Program-made: the position numbers and the translations under genes
In this document: positions 1-10,845 of the stretch, one piece after another
Layout: each line of letters starts with the position of its first letter
Numbering within the stretch: position 1 is the first letter of the stretch
Assembly: GCA_964575605.1 (NCBI GenBank)
Contig: CAZNRN010000002.1
Span: 124,001-188,000, forward strand
From: JAPWJZ01 sp964575605
GTDB lineage: Bacteria > Pseudomonadota > Alphaproteobacteria > Micavibrionales > UBA2020
Length of the DNA stretch: 64,000 nt
Direction of reading: 5' to 3'
Notes under the pieces: generated by a model
Database searches by the model: none
What the model saw: only the letters and a program-made list of their open reading frames with translations
What the model was told of the DNA's origin: nothing

Positions 1-2244
<2,244 letters not shown>

Positions 2245-2263
2245 TCATTTGAAAGGGGACTAC

Positions 2264-2980
2264 ATGAAACAACTTCTTTTCGCCGCAACCGTGTTGGCGG
2301 CTTTGTCTTCCCCGGCTTTCGCTCAGCCGCAACCGGCGCAGGCTCCCGCAGCCGCGGCGCCGGCAGTGGCGGTGCCTGCACCGGCGCCCGCGCCCGCTGT
2401 CACAGCACCCGCAAAACCGGCGCCCGCCGCCGCTGACTGGATGAGCTACAAGGATCCCTATACGGGCGAACAGAACGACATCAAGACCGCCAACCGCACG
2501 CAGGACGAAATCACCGTCTGGGCGCAGTCGCGCGCGACCGACCTGATGAGCTTTACGCCCGAGGAGCTGTCGGCGAAAATCGCGGGTATCAAGAACCTGT
2601 TCGTCCCTGCGGGCTGGAACGAATATGCCACCTACCTGCAAACCTCGAAGATGATCGAGATGGTGCGCGACAAGAAATATACCGTCACCACCATCGTCAA
2701 CGGCGACAGCCTGATCCTCGACAGCCGCGCGGTCGAAGGATCCTATCACTGGATCGTGCAGATGCCGCTGATGGTCACTTTCCTGCATCCCGACAGCGAG
2801 GGTGACATGCAGGCTGTGGCGGGCGGCGAATTCCGTCTCACCATGTCAATCGGTCGTGTGCAGTCGGGCGGCATCGATGGTATGGCCGTCGAAAGCTGGA
2901 AGATGGAAGCGACCCAGGCACGTGAAGCGCCGGCCGTCGCCCCGCAGGCGCCGACCTATAACCCCGCGACCGGCCAGTAA
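2264..2980 (+). CDS. Periplasmic DotI/IcmL-domain protein
   Basis: 238 residues. The start is the ATG after a GAAAGGGG ribosome site 4-11 bases upstream; it opens a clear Sec signal peptide (MKQLLFAATVLAALSSPAFA, cut after AFA). A Pro/Ala-rich linker (about residues 21-60) precedes a domain of about 150 residues. Its spacing of features, WAQSRATDLMSFTPEEL, then VPAGWNEYATYL, then GSYHWIVQMPLMVTFL, matches the periplasmic domain of DotI/IcmL proteins of type IVB secretion systems. The membrane anchor typical of DotI is replaced by a cleavable signal peptide. No other dot/icm gene is in the window, so secretion is not implied. The family match is by motif memory only. It lies 19 bases after acnA. 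Confidence 0.7.
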   Translation: MKQLLFAATVLAALSSPAFAQPQPAQAPAAAAPAVAVPAPAPAPAVTAPAKPAPAAADWMSYKDPYTGEQNDIKTANRTQDEITVWAQSRATDLMSFTPEELSAKIAGIKNLFVPAGWNEYATYLQTSKMIEMVRDKKYTVTTIVNGDSLILDSRAVEGSYHWIVQMPLMVTFLHPDSEGDMQAVAGGEFRLTMSIGRVQSGGIDGMAVESWKMEATQAREAPAVAPQAPTYNPATGQ

Positions 2981-3168
2981 TGCTGACCGACGACGATACA
3001 GACCCGAAAACCCGCCGCGCCAAGCCGCGACTGCTCGACCCCATGTCGGTGCCGGAGCTGAAGGAATATGTGCTGCAGCTGCAGTCCGAAATCACCCGCG
3101 CCGAGGCTGAAATCGCCAAGCGCGAAAAGCACAAGAACGCCGCCGACGCGATCTTCAAGACGCAATGA
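2980..3168 (+). CDS. DUF1192 family small protein
   Basis: 62 residues. The N-terminus is charged; residues 23-50 (SVPELKEYVLQLQSEITRAE and what follows) form a likely coiled-coil helix, and the tail AADAIFK is typical of DUF1192, a family of about 60 residues in Alphaproteobacteria without known function. The start ATG shares one base with the stop of the preceding gene (TAATG), which suggests translational coupling. The 3' end overlaps the next gene by four bases (ATGA). It is often found beside a quinone oxidoreductase gene, as here. Confidence 0.8.
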   Translation: MLTDDDTDPKTRRAKPRLLDPMSVPELKEYVLQLQSEITRAEAEIAKREKHKNAADAIFKTQ

Positions 3169-4166
3169 AGAAGCCCAAAAAACAAACCGTCCCTGCCACG
3201 ATGAAAGCGATTTCAATCGTCGCGCAAAAGCTTGAGGTAACGGAACTGCCCGTGCCGAAACCGGCCGCGGGCGAAGTGCTGGTGCGCGTGAAGGCGGCCG
3301 GCGTCAACCGCCCGGACCTTTTGCAGCGCAAGGGGCTTTATCCGCCACCCGCCGGAATCACGGAAACGCCGGGGCTGGAAATTGCGGGCGATATCGTGGC
3401 GCTTGGCAAGGGCGTGATGGGCTGGAAAAAGGGCGACGCCCTTTGCGCGCTGGTATCGGGCGGCGGCTATGCCGAATATTGCGTGGTGCCGGCGCCCCAA
3501 TGCCTGCCCGTCCCGAAAGGCCTCGATTACACGGCGGCCGCCTGCCTGCCCGAAACCTTCTTCACCGTCTGGACGAACCTGTTCGACCGCGGGCAGCTGA
3601 AGAAGGGCGAAAGGCTGCTGGTGCATGGGGGCGCGTCCGGCATCGGCACGACGGCGATACAGGTGGCCAAACATTTCGGCGCGAAAGTTTTCGTGACCGC
3701 AGGCACGGATGAAAAATGCCGCCAGTGCAAGAAACTGGGTGCGACGCTTGCCATCAACTACCGCACCCGCGATTTCACGGCAGATGTGATGCAGGCCACG
3801 AACAACGAAGGCGTCGACGTCATCCTGGACATGATCGGCGGCGATTACGTGCCGAAGAACCTGAAAATCCTGAAACCTTACGGCCGCCACGTCAGCATCG
3901 CCATGCAGCGCGGGCGCACGGCGGAAATGGATATTTTCCAGGTGATGTCGAAACGCCTGACGCTGACCGGCTCCACGCTCCGCCCGCAAAGCGTCGCGGT
4001 GAAGGGCGAGATCGCGAAGGCACTGAAGAAAAACGTCTGGCCGCTGCTGGCGAAAAAGAAAATCCGCCCCGTCATTGACCGCGTCTTTACGCTGGACGAG
4101 GCGCAGGCCGCACATGACTTCCTCGAATCCGGCGCGCATGTCGGCAAGGTCGCCCTGACCGTTTAA
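3165..4166 (+). CDS. NAD(P)H quinone oxidoreductase, PIG3/Qor type
   Basis: 333 residues of the medium-chain dehydrogenase/reductase superfamily, quinone oxidoreductase branch, expected to move electrons from NADPH to quinones in the cytosol. Seen: NRPDLLQRKGLYPPP (about 48-62), GLEIAGDIVALG (70-81), and the Rossmann loop GGASGIGTTAIQVAKHFGA (155-173). The cysteines of zinc-dependent alcohol dehydrogenases are absent, which fits the zinc-free quinone reductases. The first ATG overlaps the DUF1192 stop (ATGA); an internal ATG at 3201 (MKAISI) aligns with the usual family start, so the first 12 lysine-rich residues may not be translated. No clear terminator follows. Confidence 0.9.
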   Translation: MKKPKKQTVPATMKAISIVAQKLEVTELPVPKPAAGEVLVRVKAAGVNRPDLLQRKGLYPPPAGITETPGLEIAGDIVALGKGVMGWKKGDALCALVSGGGYAEYCVVPAPQCLPVPKGLDYTAAACLPETFFTVWTNLFDRGQLKKGERLLVHGGASGIGTTAIQVAKHFGAKVFVTAGTDEKCRQCKKLGATLAINYRTRDFTADVMQATNNEGVDVILDMIGGDYVPKNLKILKPYGRHVSIAMQRGRTAEMDIFQVMSKRLTLTGSTLRPQSVAVKGEIAKALKKNVWPLLAKKKIRPVIDRVFTLDEAQAAHDFLESGAHVGKVALTV

Positions 4167-4230
4167 CCCCCGAAAAACCGCTTTGAAAGCCGCTGTCCCA
4201 AGCCAGAGGACAGTTATCCACATTTTTTGT

Positions 4231-4259
4231 TTGACAGAAGGATGCCGAACTGCTATTTT
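4231..4259 (+). promoter_or_regulatory. Sigma70-type promoter for the small-gene cluster
   Basis: A perfect -35 TTGACA, 17-base spacer and -10 TATTTT. Transcription would start near 4266, giving a leader of about 28 bases with an AGAGGA ribosome site (4280-4285) before the ATG at 4294. Confidence 0.7.
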
Positions 4260-4293
4260 CTTTCAAGTTTAAGCCTTTTAGAGGAATTTAATT

Positions 4294-4482
4294 ATGAATT
4301 TGGTTGAAAAATTTAACGTTTCTTATAAGCAGTCAAAAGGCGTCGATTTCGCGCTGGAGATGATCCAGACCTCCACCTACGGGTCCAACAGCTTCTGCTA
4401 TGACAGGTATGCCCATTTGCGGGCGAATGATTCGGCCGAGCCCGCCGCACCTGCGCCCGCCGCAAAAATACGCAGCTGGTAG
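4294..4482 (+). CDS. Short FSQLD-family relative, C-terminus lacking
   Basis: 62 residues, no recognised function. It has its own promoter and a good ribosome site. The N-terminal half aligns by eye with the next gene: KFNVSYKQSK against RFNDQYKATK, and TYGSNSFCYDRYAHL against TRGMTSYLVYDFMARV. The FSQLD...GNPPELP tail of its neighbours is missing and replaced by an Ala/Pro stretch ending in KIRSW. It may be a decayed or truncated copy, or a short functional variant. No signal peptide or membrane segment. The reading frame is credible because of the promoter and ribosome site, less so from composition. Confidence 0.55.
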   Translation: MNLVEKFNVSYKQSKGVDFALEMIQTSTYGSNSFCYDRYAHLRANDSAEPAAPAPAAKIRSW

Positions 4483-4487
4483 CCCCG

Positions 4488-4516
4488 TTTACATACATAA
4501 TCCGGCATGCTAGGGT
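4488..4516 (+). promoter_or_regulatory. Candidate promoter for the second FSQLD gene
   Basis: TTTACA, 17-base spacer, TAGGGT. The predicted start of transcription (about 4523) is 25 bases before the ATG at 4548. The -10 element is weak, but its CCC/GGG-like core recurs in the promoter of the distant paralogue (TACCCT). Confidence 0.45.
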
Positions 4517-4547
4517 CTTTGCATAACGCACAGAATCCGGAAGACCC

Positions 4548-4850
4548 ATGCCGCTCACACCGCGCTTCAACGACCAGTACAAGGCGACGAAGGAGAACGA
4601 CAACGTCCTCTGCGTCACCTACAGCACGCGCGGCATGACCAGTTACCTCGTCTACGACTTCATGGCGCGCGTGATGATCGTGCGCACGGGCTCCAGCGAA
4701 GGCGGCGGCCATGTGACGCCCTTCTCGCAACTCGACCGCGAAACCCTGGTCGAAATGCGCGAAAAGCTGATCGACCTGAAAGGCAATCCGCCCGAATTGC
4801 CCGCCGCCGCCCCGGTGACCGGCAAGCCCGGCAACGGCCTGAATTTATAG
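4548..4850 (+). CDS. FSQLD-family small protein, copy 1
   Basis: 100 residues of unknown function. The N-terminal part (about 1-50) looks like beta-strands rich in aromatic and hydrophobic residues (VLCVTYSTRG, SYLVYDFMARVMIV). The second half holds the signature FSQLDRETLVEMREKL (about 59-74) followed by a conserved GNPPELP and a GKPGN tail. The helix after FSQLD is amphipathic. It is a close paralogue of the gene seven bases downstream and a distant one of the gene at 32517-32849. No signal peptide. The pair looks cotranscribed. I know of no named domain for it. Confidence 0.75.
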   Translation: MPLTPRFNDQYKATKENDNVLCVTYSTRGMTSYLVYDFMARVMIVRTGSSEGGGHVTPFSQLDRETLVEMREKLIDLKGNPPELPAAAPVTGKPGNGLNL

Positions 4851-4857
4851 ACCTGCC

Positions 4858-5148
4858 ATGGCCACCCCGCCCGACCTCAAAGCCTCCTTCAACAAAAACC
4901 ACGCCGAGCGCATCAGCGACTCTGTCCTGATGGTCCACAACGGGCGCTATTATTACTTCTACGATTTTGCGCTGCGCGTCATGACGACGGCGGTGCACCA
5001 CGGCGGCAGTTCGACGCCTTTCTCCCAGCTCGACCGCGAAACGCTGGTCGAGGCGCGCGAGAAGCTGATATCGCTGGGCGGCAACCCGCCCGAGCTGCCC
5101 GCGGAAAAACCCGCGACGGGCAAGCCCGGCAATAAATTCAATCTTTAA
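4858..5148 (+). CDS. FSQLD-family small protein, copy 2
   Basis: 96 residues; paralogue of the preceding gene with an almost identical tail (FSQLDRETLVEAREKL, GNPPELP, ATGKPGN). The N-terminal half diverges but keeps YYYFYDFALRVM where copy 1 has SYLVYDFMARVM. The near identity of the C-terminal half against a drifting N-terminal half suggests that the tail is the conserved functional part and the N-terminal sheet is variable. Its 3' end overlaps the convergent ligA by 11 bases, so there is no room for a terminator between them. Confidence 0.75.
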   Translation: MATPPDLKASFNKNHAERISDSVLMVHNGRYYYFYDFALRVMTTAVHHGGSSTPFSQLDRETLVEAREKLISLGGNPPELPAEKPATGKPGNKFNL

Positions 5149-7216
5149 TCAGCTCTTTCCATTCATCCTCGGTCAGCGTTTTCACACCCAGTTCCGCGGC
5201 CTTTTTGAGCTTCGATCCGGCGTCCGCGCCCGCAATCAGGTAATCGGTGTTCTTTGAAACCGATCCCGCCACCTTCGCGCCAAGGCGTTCCGCCTGCGCT
5301 TTTGCTTCGTCGCGGCCCATGGTGGTAAGGGTGCCGGTAAAGACGACGGTCTTGCCCGTGACGGCGGATTGCACCGTCTTGGGGTGTTCGTAATCTTTTA
5401 CGTCCAGTTCCTTTTGTAAATCGCGGATGACGTCAAGGTTATGTTTCTCGGCAAAGAAGTCGACGATATCTTCGGCCATCGACGCGCCAATGTCACCAAT
5501 GTCATCAAGCGCCTGAAAGGCCATGCTCTGCCTGTCCTTCGCTTCCTTCATCTGTGCGATCAGGTTATCAAGGCTGGTGTAATGCATCGCCAGTTTCTTT
5601 GCAGTCGCCTGTCCTACCTGCCGGATGCCGAGCGCATAGATAAAACGTTCCAGCGAAATGCTGCGGCGTTCTTCCACGGCCTCCAGCAAATTCTTCACCG
5701 AGAGTTCGCCCCAGCCCTCGCGCGTTTTCAGCGCTTCGGCGTGCTTTTTCAGGCGGAAGATATCGGCGGGGGTCTTGATGATGCCTTCGTCCCAGAATTC
5801 CTTGATGATCTTGTCGCCCAGCCCCTCGATGTCGAAGGCGTATTTCGATACGAAATGGATCAGCCGCTCCACCGCCTGCGCGGGGCAGATCAGCCCGCCG
5901 GTGCAGCGTGTCGCGACCTCGCCTTCCTCCCGCACCGCGGCGCTGCCGCATTCGGGGCATCTGGTCGGGAACTTGAAAACCTTGTCGGGCCTGGGGTTGA
6001 TGACGCGCACCACCTGCGGGATAACATCGCCCGCGCGCTGGATAACGATTTTCGCGCCCACATAAGCGCCCTTTCGCTCGATTTCATCGGCGTTGTGCAG
6101 TGTCGCGCGGCCGACCATCACGCCGCCGACGTTGACGGGTTCCAGCTCCGCCACCGGCGTCAGCGTGCCGGTGCGGCCCACCTGTATGATAATGTCGTTG
6201 ATGACGGTTTCCGCCTGCTCCGCCGGAAACTTGTGCGCAGTAGCCCAGCGCGGGCTGCGGCTGATAAAGCCGAGGCGCTGCTGGAAGTCGAGGTCGTTCA
6301 CCTTGTAAACGATGCCGTCGAGGTCGTAGGGGATATCGGGGCGCGCATGATAGGTTTTTTCGTGATAGGCCAGCAGCTTTTCCGCGCTGTCGGCAACCGT
6401 CACGGGCTCCGGCACTTCGAATCCCCATTTTTCCAGCTTCCTGCGGATGCCGTCCTGTTTATCGGCAAAGGGTTCCGATACTTCACCCAGCGAATAGCCG
6501 AAAAAGCGCAGGGGGCGTTTCGCGGTGATGGTCGCGTCCAGCTGGCGGATGCTGCCTGCCGCGCCGTTGCGAGGATTGGCGAAAATTTTATCGCCGGCTT
6601 CTTCCTGCGCCTTGTTCAGCTTCATGAAATCAGCGCGGGTCATGTAAATTTCCCCGCGTACCTCCAGCACATCGGGCACGTCTTTCGGCAGCTGCTGCGG
6701 CACGGATTTAATGGTCTTGACGTTCTGGGTAACGTCTTCGCCTTCCTCGCCATCGCCGCGCGTTGCGGCATAGACCAGTTTACCCTTTTCGTAGCGCAGG
6801 CTGCACGACAGCCCGTCGATTTTCGGCTCTGCCAGCACCTCCAGCTTTTCGCTGTCCGGCAGTTTCAGGAACTTGCGCACGCGGTCGACGAAATCGACGA
6901 CATCCTCGTCGCTGAAACTGTTGGCCAGCGACAGCATCGGCACGCTGTGGCGGATTTTCTTGAACTCCTTTAACGGCGCGTAACCGACGGTCTGCGTGGG
7001 GCTGTCTTTTGTTATCAGGTTCGGGAAGGCTTTCTCGATATCGCGCAGGCGGTTTTTCAGCGCGTCGTATTCGGCGTCGGAAATTTCGGGGTTATCCTGC
7101 TGGTGATAGGCCTTGTCGTGGCGTTTTATCTGCCGGCGCAGCATATCGGCCTCGAGCGCGGCTTCCATCGGGTTCATCGTGGAAGCGTCGGGCAGTTTTT
7201 GTTTTTTAGGCGGCAT
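5138..7216 (-). CDS. ligA: NAD-dependent DNA ligase LigA
   Basis: Seals nicks in replication and repair using NAD+. About 692 residues, near the usual 670-700. Seen: the Ia-type HDKAYHQQDNPEISDAEYD segment (33-51), the adenylated lysine in AEPKIDGLS (K132), DGIVYKVND, the four-cysteine zinc finger beginning CPECGSA and ending CTGGLICP, helix-hairpin-helix repeats, and a C-terminal BRCT domain (GKTVVFTGTLTTMGR). The chosen ATG (MPPKKQ) overlaps recN by 11 bases; an alternative ATG at 7177 (MNPMEA) leaves a 28-base gap. The gene order bamD-recN-ligA is common in Alphaproteobacteria. Confidence 0.96.
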   Translation of the reverse strand: MPPKKQKLPDASTMNPMEAALEADMLRRQIKRHDKAYHQQDNPEISDAEYDALKNRLRDIEKAFPNLITKDSPTQTVGYAPLKEFKKIRHSVPMLSLANSFSDEDVVDFVDRVRKFLKLPDSEKLEVLAEPKIDGLSCSLRYEKGKLVYAATRGDGEEGEDVTQNVKTIKSVPQQLPKDVPDVLEVRGEIYMTRADFMKLNKAQEEAGDKIFANPRNGAAGSIRQLDATITAKRPLRFFGYSLGEVSEPFADKQDGIRRKLEKWGFEVPEPVTVADSAEKLLAYHEKTYHARPDIPYDLDGIVYKVNDLDFQQRLGFISRSPRWATAHKFPAEQAETVINDIIIQVGRTGTLTPVAELEPVNVGGVMVGRATLHNADEIERKGAYVGAKIVIQRAGDVIPQVVRVINPRPDKVFKFPTRCPECGSAAVREEGEVATRCTGGLICPAQAVERLIHFVSKYAFDIEGLGDKIIKEFWDEGIIKTPADIFRLKKHAEALKTREGWGELSVKNLLEAVEERRSISLERFIYALGIRQVGQATAKKLAMHYTSLDNLIAQMKEAKDRQSMAFQALDDIGDIGASMAEDIVDFFAEKHNLDVIRDLQKELDVKDYEHPKTVQSAVTGKTVVFTGTLTTMGRDEAKAQAERLGAKVAGSVSKNTDYLIAGADAGSKLKKAAELGVKTLTEDEWKELIKD

Positions 7217-8873
7217 TTGATTCCAGCAGTTTCGCGGCCTGTGCGCGCGCTTCCTTGGTGATTTCGGCGCCGGACAGCATGCGGGCAATCTCTTCCTGGC
7301 GGTCGTTGGCGGCGGACAGGGCGGTAATGCGTGTCGTCACCGCGCCTTTTTGTTCTTTCTTCGCCACATGCCAGTGGTTGGCGGCGCGCGCGGCCACCTG
7401 CGGGCTGTGCGTGACGACCAGCACCTGGTATTTTTTGGCAAGGCGCTGCAGGCGTTCGCCAACGGCATCCGCCGTTGCGCCGCCGATACCGCTATCGACC
7501 TCGTCGAAAATCAGCGTCGGGATGCTGGCGGTTTCGGCCAGGATGACTTTCAGCGCCAGCATCAGGCGGCTGAGTTCCCCGCCCGAGGCGATTTTGTGGA
7601 TCGCACCCGCAGGCGCGCCGGGGTTGGTCGATACCATGAACTGCACGCGGTCGTGCCCTTCGGGGCCCCAGCCGCTTTCATCCGCGGCCGCGACGCAATC
7701 GATGCTGAATTTCGCCTTGTCGAGTTTCAGGTCGGGCAGTTCGGCGTTCACGGCCTTGCCCAGTTTTGCGGCGGCGGCCTTGCGCTTGGTGCTGGCCTTC
7801 TCCGCCTCCGTGATAAACACGGCGCGGGCGGCGTTCACTGCCTTTTGCATCTCGGCCAGCGCGCTTTCCTGATTTGTAATCAGTTTCAGTTTTTGCGACA
7901 GGTCTTCGTAAATCGCGGCAAGGCCGTCGACGGTGGTGCGGTGTTTCTTGGCGATTTCTTTCAGCTTGAAATAGCGCTCCTCGATATCCTCGAGGCGGTC
8001 ATTGCTGCGCTCGCTGCCGTTTTTCAGCTTTTCGATCTGCCAGCCGATATCGTCGACTTCGCCCTGCGCGCGCGACAGCGATTCCAGCAGCGGCTTTACC
8101 TCGGGCATCTTGTCCGAGAGGCGCTCCAGCACCACCTGCAATTTCTGCATCAGCGGCTGCAAGCCGTCTTCCGATTCAATAATGCCCGTCGCCTGCTCGA
8201 ACCCGCCCGACAGCTTCTCGCGGTTCAGCAGTAATTGCCGTTTCTCGGCCAGCACAGCTTCCTCGCCGGGCTGGGGGTCGAGCTTCTCCAGCTCGGCCAC
8301 CGTGTATTTCAGGTATTCTTCCTGCAGCCGTGCCTGTTCGATATCCGTCATGGCGCGGTCAAGGCGGTCGCGTGCGGCCTTCCAAGTGGCATAAGCGCTG
8401 CGCACCGCGGCGGTATCGACGCCCGCATAGATATCCAGCACGCCAAGATGGGTGGCGGGGTCGAGCAGCCCCTGCGTTTCAAACTGGCTATGCACCTCGA
8501 CCAGCAGCGCGCCCGCTTCTTTCAGCAGCTGCACGCTCACCGGCGCGTCGTTGATGAAGGCCTTGCTGCGGCCGTCCCTGCCGACCGTGCGGCGCAGCAG
8601 CAGCGTGTCGGAGGCGTTGATGCCTTTCTCTTTCAGCAGCGCGTGGACGGGGTGTTTCGCAGGCATCTCGAAACAGGCGGTGACGCTGGCCTGTTCTTCG
8701 CCCGCGCGCACCATGCCGCTGTCGGCGCGCGCGCCCAAAGCGAGGCCCAGCGCATCCAGCAGGATGGATTTGCCCGCGCCCGTCTCGCCGGTCAGCGCCA
8801 GCAATCCGTCGCCGGCCTCCAGCGTCAGGCGCTCGATTAAAATAACGTTTTGTATCGTCAGGCTTGTCAGCAT
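7206..8873 (-). CDS. recN: DNA repair protein RecN
   Basis: SMC-like ATPase that acts early in double-strand-break repair. 555 residues, typical length. Seen: an N-terminal half of an ABC ATPase head with Walker A GETGAGKS (29-36), a long coiled-coil middle (about 150-370), then the signature SGGELSRLMLALKVIL and Walker B TLIFDEVDSGIGG, with the H-loop VVTHSPQVAA. The start opens with MLTSLTIQNVILIERL, as expected for RecN. The 12-base gap to bamD upstream and the overlap with ligA suggest one transcript. Confidence 0.96.
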   Translation of the reverse strand: MLTSLTIQNVILIERLTLEAGDGLLALTGETGAGKSILLDALGLALGARADSGMVRAGEEQASVTACFEMPAKHPVHALLKEKGINASDTLLLRRTVGRDGRSKAFINDAPVSVQLLKEAGALLVEVHSQFETQGLLDPATHLGVLDIYAGVDTAAVRSAYATWKAARDRLDRAMTDIEQARLQEEYLKYTVAELEKLDPQPGEEAVLAEKRQLLLNREKLSGGFEQATGIIESEDGLQPLMQKLQVVLERLSDKMPEVKPLLESLSRAQGEVDDIGWQIEKLKNGSERSNDRLEDIEERYFKLKEIAKKHRTTVDGLAAIYEDLSQKLKLITNQESALAEMQKAVNAARAVFITEAEKASTKRKAAAAKLGKAVNAELPDLKLDKAKFSIDCVAAADESGWGPEGHDRVQFMVSTNPGAPAGAIHKIASGGELSRLMLALKVILAETASIPTLIFDEVDSGIGGATADAVGERLQRLAKKYQVLVVTHSPQVAARAANHWHVAKKEQKGAVTTRITALSAANDRQEEIARMLSGAEITKEARAQAAKLLESNAA

Positions 8874-8885
8874 GGTTTTAAACCA

Positions 8886-9716
8886 TCAGAAGATTTTGCC
8901 AATCGTTCTATCGTAAAAGCTTTTCTCGTGCGCCTCGCGCGGATCCTGCCAGTCCTTCTTGAACAGGCGGTAGCTGTCGCGGTACCAGCTGGAATGCGGA
9001 TAGTTGTGGCCCAGCACGGCGGCGGTTTTCTGCGCCTCGGCGATCAGGCCGAGCGAGAGGTATGCTTCCGTCAGGCGGTGCAGCGCTTCGGGCACGTGGG
9101 TCGTGGTCTGGTACTGGTCGACGACTTTCTGGAAGCGCGGGATGGAGGCCTGGTATTGCTTGCGCAGCAGGTAATAGCGGCCGACTTCCATTTCCTTGCC
9201 GGCCAGGTGGTCCATGGTCAGGTCGATTTTCAGCTGCGCGTCCTTGGCGTATTTGCTGTCGGGGAAGCGCTCCTTCACCTGACGCAGGTTCTCGAGCGCC
9301 ATCTGCGTCATGCGCTGGTCGCGACGCACGTCGGAGATTTGTTCGTAATAGCAGAGCGCGCGCATGTAATAGGCGTAGGAGACGTTATCGTCGCCGGGGT
9401 GCAGCTCGATAAAGCGGTCGAGCGCGAGGATGGCTTCGTCGTATTTCAGGTTCTTGTAGTGCGCGTATCCCGCCATCAGCTGCGCGCGCGTCGCCCATTG
9501 AGAATAGGGGTACTGGCGGTCGACTTCGTCGAAGGCCTTGGCGGCCTTGTAATATTCTTCCTTGTCCAGCTGCGCGGCGGCGTTGTTGTACATCGTCTCG
9601 ACCGGCACCTGCTGGTCGGGGCGGCCGGCGGCGTCCATCGCGTCCTTGTCCTTGCCGCCGCAGGCGGTCAGCGCGAAGAGCAGGCAAAAGACGGCGAGGG
9701 GCAGGAAACGGGACAT
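8886..9716 (-). CDS. bamD: Outer membrane assembly lipoprotein BamD
   Basis: Essential lipoprotein of the BAM complex that inserts beta-barrel proteins in the outer membrane. The start was set at the ATG that gives a lipoprotein signal peptide, MSRFLPLAVFCLLFALTAC, with lipobox LTAC (lipid on C19); the upstream ATG would add 12 residues that spoil the signal. 276 residues, with tetratricopeptide-like repeats such as YYKAAKAFDEVDRQYPYS, YDEAILALDRFIELHPGD and YQASIPRFQKVVDQYQ. The location between lpxC and recN is the classical alphaproteobacterial position of comL/bamD. Confidence 0.94.
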   Translation of the reverse strand: MSRFLPLAVFCLLFALTACGGKDKDAMDAAGRPDQQVPVETMYNNAAAQLDKEEYYKAAKAFDEVDRQYPYSQWATRAQLMAGYAHYKNLKYDEAILALDRFIELHPGDDNVSYAYYMRALCYYEQISDVRRDQRMTQMALENLRQVKERFPDSKYAKDAQLKIDLTMDHLAGKEMEVGRYYLLRKQYQASIPRFQKVVDQYQTTTHVPEALHRLTEAYLSLGLIAEAQKTAAVLGHNYPHSSWYRDSYRLFKKDWQDPREAHEKSFYDRTIGKIF

Positions 9717-9798
9717 GACAGAATCTTGCGAACAAAAGCGATACGAGGACATGGTTGGTTATACCATGCTTTAAAACCCCGTCAAATATCGGATTTAA

Positions 9799-10743
9799 TT
9801 AAGCAATCGCGGCTTCTGCGCCTTCGTAGAAGCGGCCGGGCAGGGCGAAGGGCACGGGCTGCGGTTCGGCCGAACCCAGCTCGTCGATCTCGAAAGCATC
9901 GGGCTGGGAGAAGAGCACATGCAGGATCTTGTTGTTCATGGCATGGCCCGCCTTGACGCCGTGGTAATGGCCGACCAGCTGCACGCCCGCCAGGTACAGG
10001 TCGCCGATGGCGTCCAGCACCTTGTGGCGCACGAATTCGGTGCGGAAGCGCAAACCGCCCGGATTCAGCACTTTATCGCCGTCAACGACGATCGCGTTCT
10101 CGAGCGAGCCGCCGCGGGCGAGGCCCATTTGCCTTAATGCTTCCACTTCATGCAGGAAGCCGAAGGTGCGCGCCGGGGCGACTTCGGAGCGGTAGGTGTC
10201 TTCCTTGAGGCGGTGGATGAATTTCTGGCGGCCGATCAGCGGGTTATTGAACGAGATTTCAAAGCCGAAATACTGGCCGTCGGCGGGCGAGAGGAACACT
10301 TCCTTGTCGCCCTCCTGATAAGACACGGTTTTCTTGATGCGCAACACGCGGCGGGGTGCCCGCTGCTTGACGATGCCCGCACGGTCGAGCGCCGCCACGA
10401 ATTTCAGCGCCGAGCCGTCCATGATCGGGATTTCCGGGCCGTCAATCTGCACAATGGCGTTATCAAGGCCCGCCGCAGCGCAGGCCGAGAGCAGGTGTTC
10501 GACGGTCGAAACCGTCACGCCCGACTTGTTGCCGATGACAGTGCAAAGCTTGGTATCAACCACATGGTCCCATTTCGCGGGCACGACGTTGTCGCGGTCT
10601 TTCACGTCGGTGCGGACGAAAACGATGCCGGTGCCGGGCGCTGCCGGCATCATCGTGATCGTGGCAGGCGCACCGGAGTGCAGGCCAATGCCGACCAGAG
10701 TCAGTTCGTCGCGGAGCGTATGTTGCGAGACGGACAAAAGCAT
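9799..10743 (-). CDS. lpxC: UDP-3-O-acyl-N-acetylglucosamine deacetylase LpxC
   Basis: Zinc enzyme for the committed step of lipid A synthesis, so the organism is expected to make lipopolysaccharide. 314 residues, normal length. Seen: GIGLHSG near the N-terminus, TVEHLLSA with zinc-binding H83 and catalytic E82, a second zinc pair H240xxxD244 (RHKVLDAIGDLYL), and catalytic H267 in KAGHAMNNK. All expected catalytic residues are present. A 46-base space separates it from bamD. Upstream is a 240-base AT-rich divergent region. Confidence 0.96.
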   Translation of the reverse strand: MLLSVSQHTLRDELTLVGIGLHSGAPATITMMPAAPGTGIVFVRTDVKDRDNVVPAKWDHVVDTKLCTVIGNKSGVTVSTVEHLLSACAAAGLDNAIVQIDGPEIPIMDGSALKFVAALDRAGIVKQRAPRRVLRIKKTVSYQEGDKEVFLSPADGQYFGFEISFNNPLIGRQKFIHRLKEDTYRSEVAPARTFGFLHEVEALRQMGLARGGSLENAIVVDGDKVLNPGGLRFRTEFVRHKVLDAIGDLYLAGVQLVGHYHGVKAGHAMNNKILHVLFSQPDAFEIDELGSAEPQPVPFALPGRFYEGAEAAIA

Positions 10744-10845
10744 GAAAAACCCTTATGATTGAATTTAGTAGAAGACGTTCCCCTGCCTCCTTCCTAACAA
10801 GCCGGTGGCCCGCATTGAAGTCACCTTTTATGACAGTGTGTTACA

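Noticed and set aside
5441..6973. 510-codon open frame on the plus strand
   Set aside because: Antisense to ligA, no recognisable motif and no start signal.
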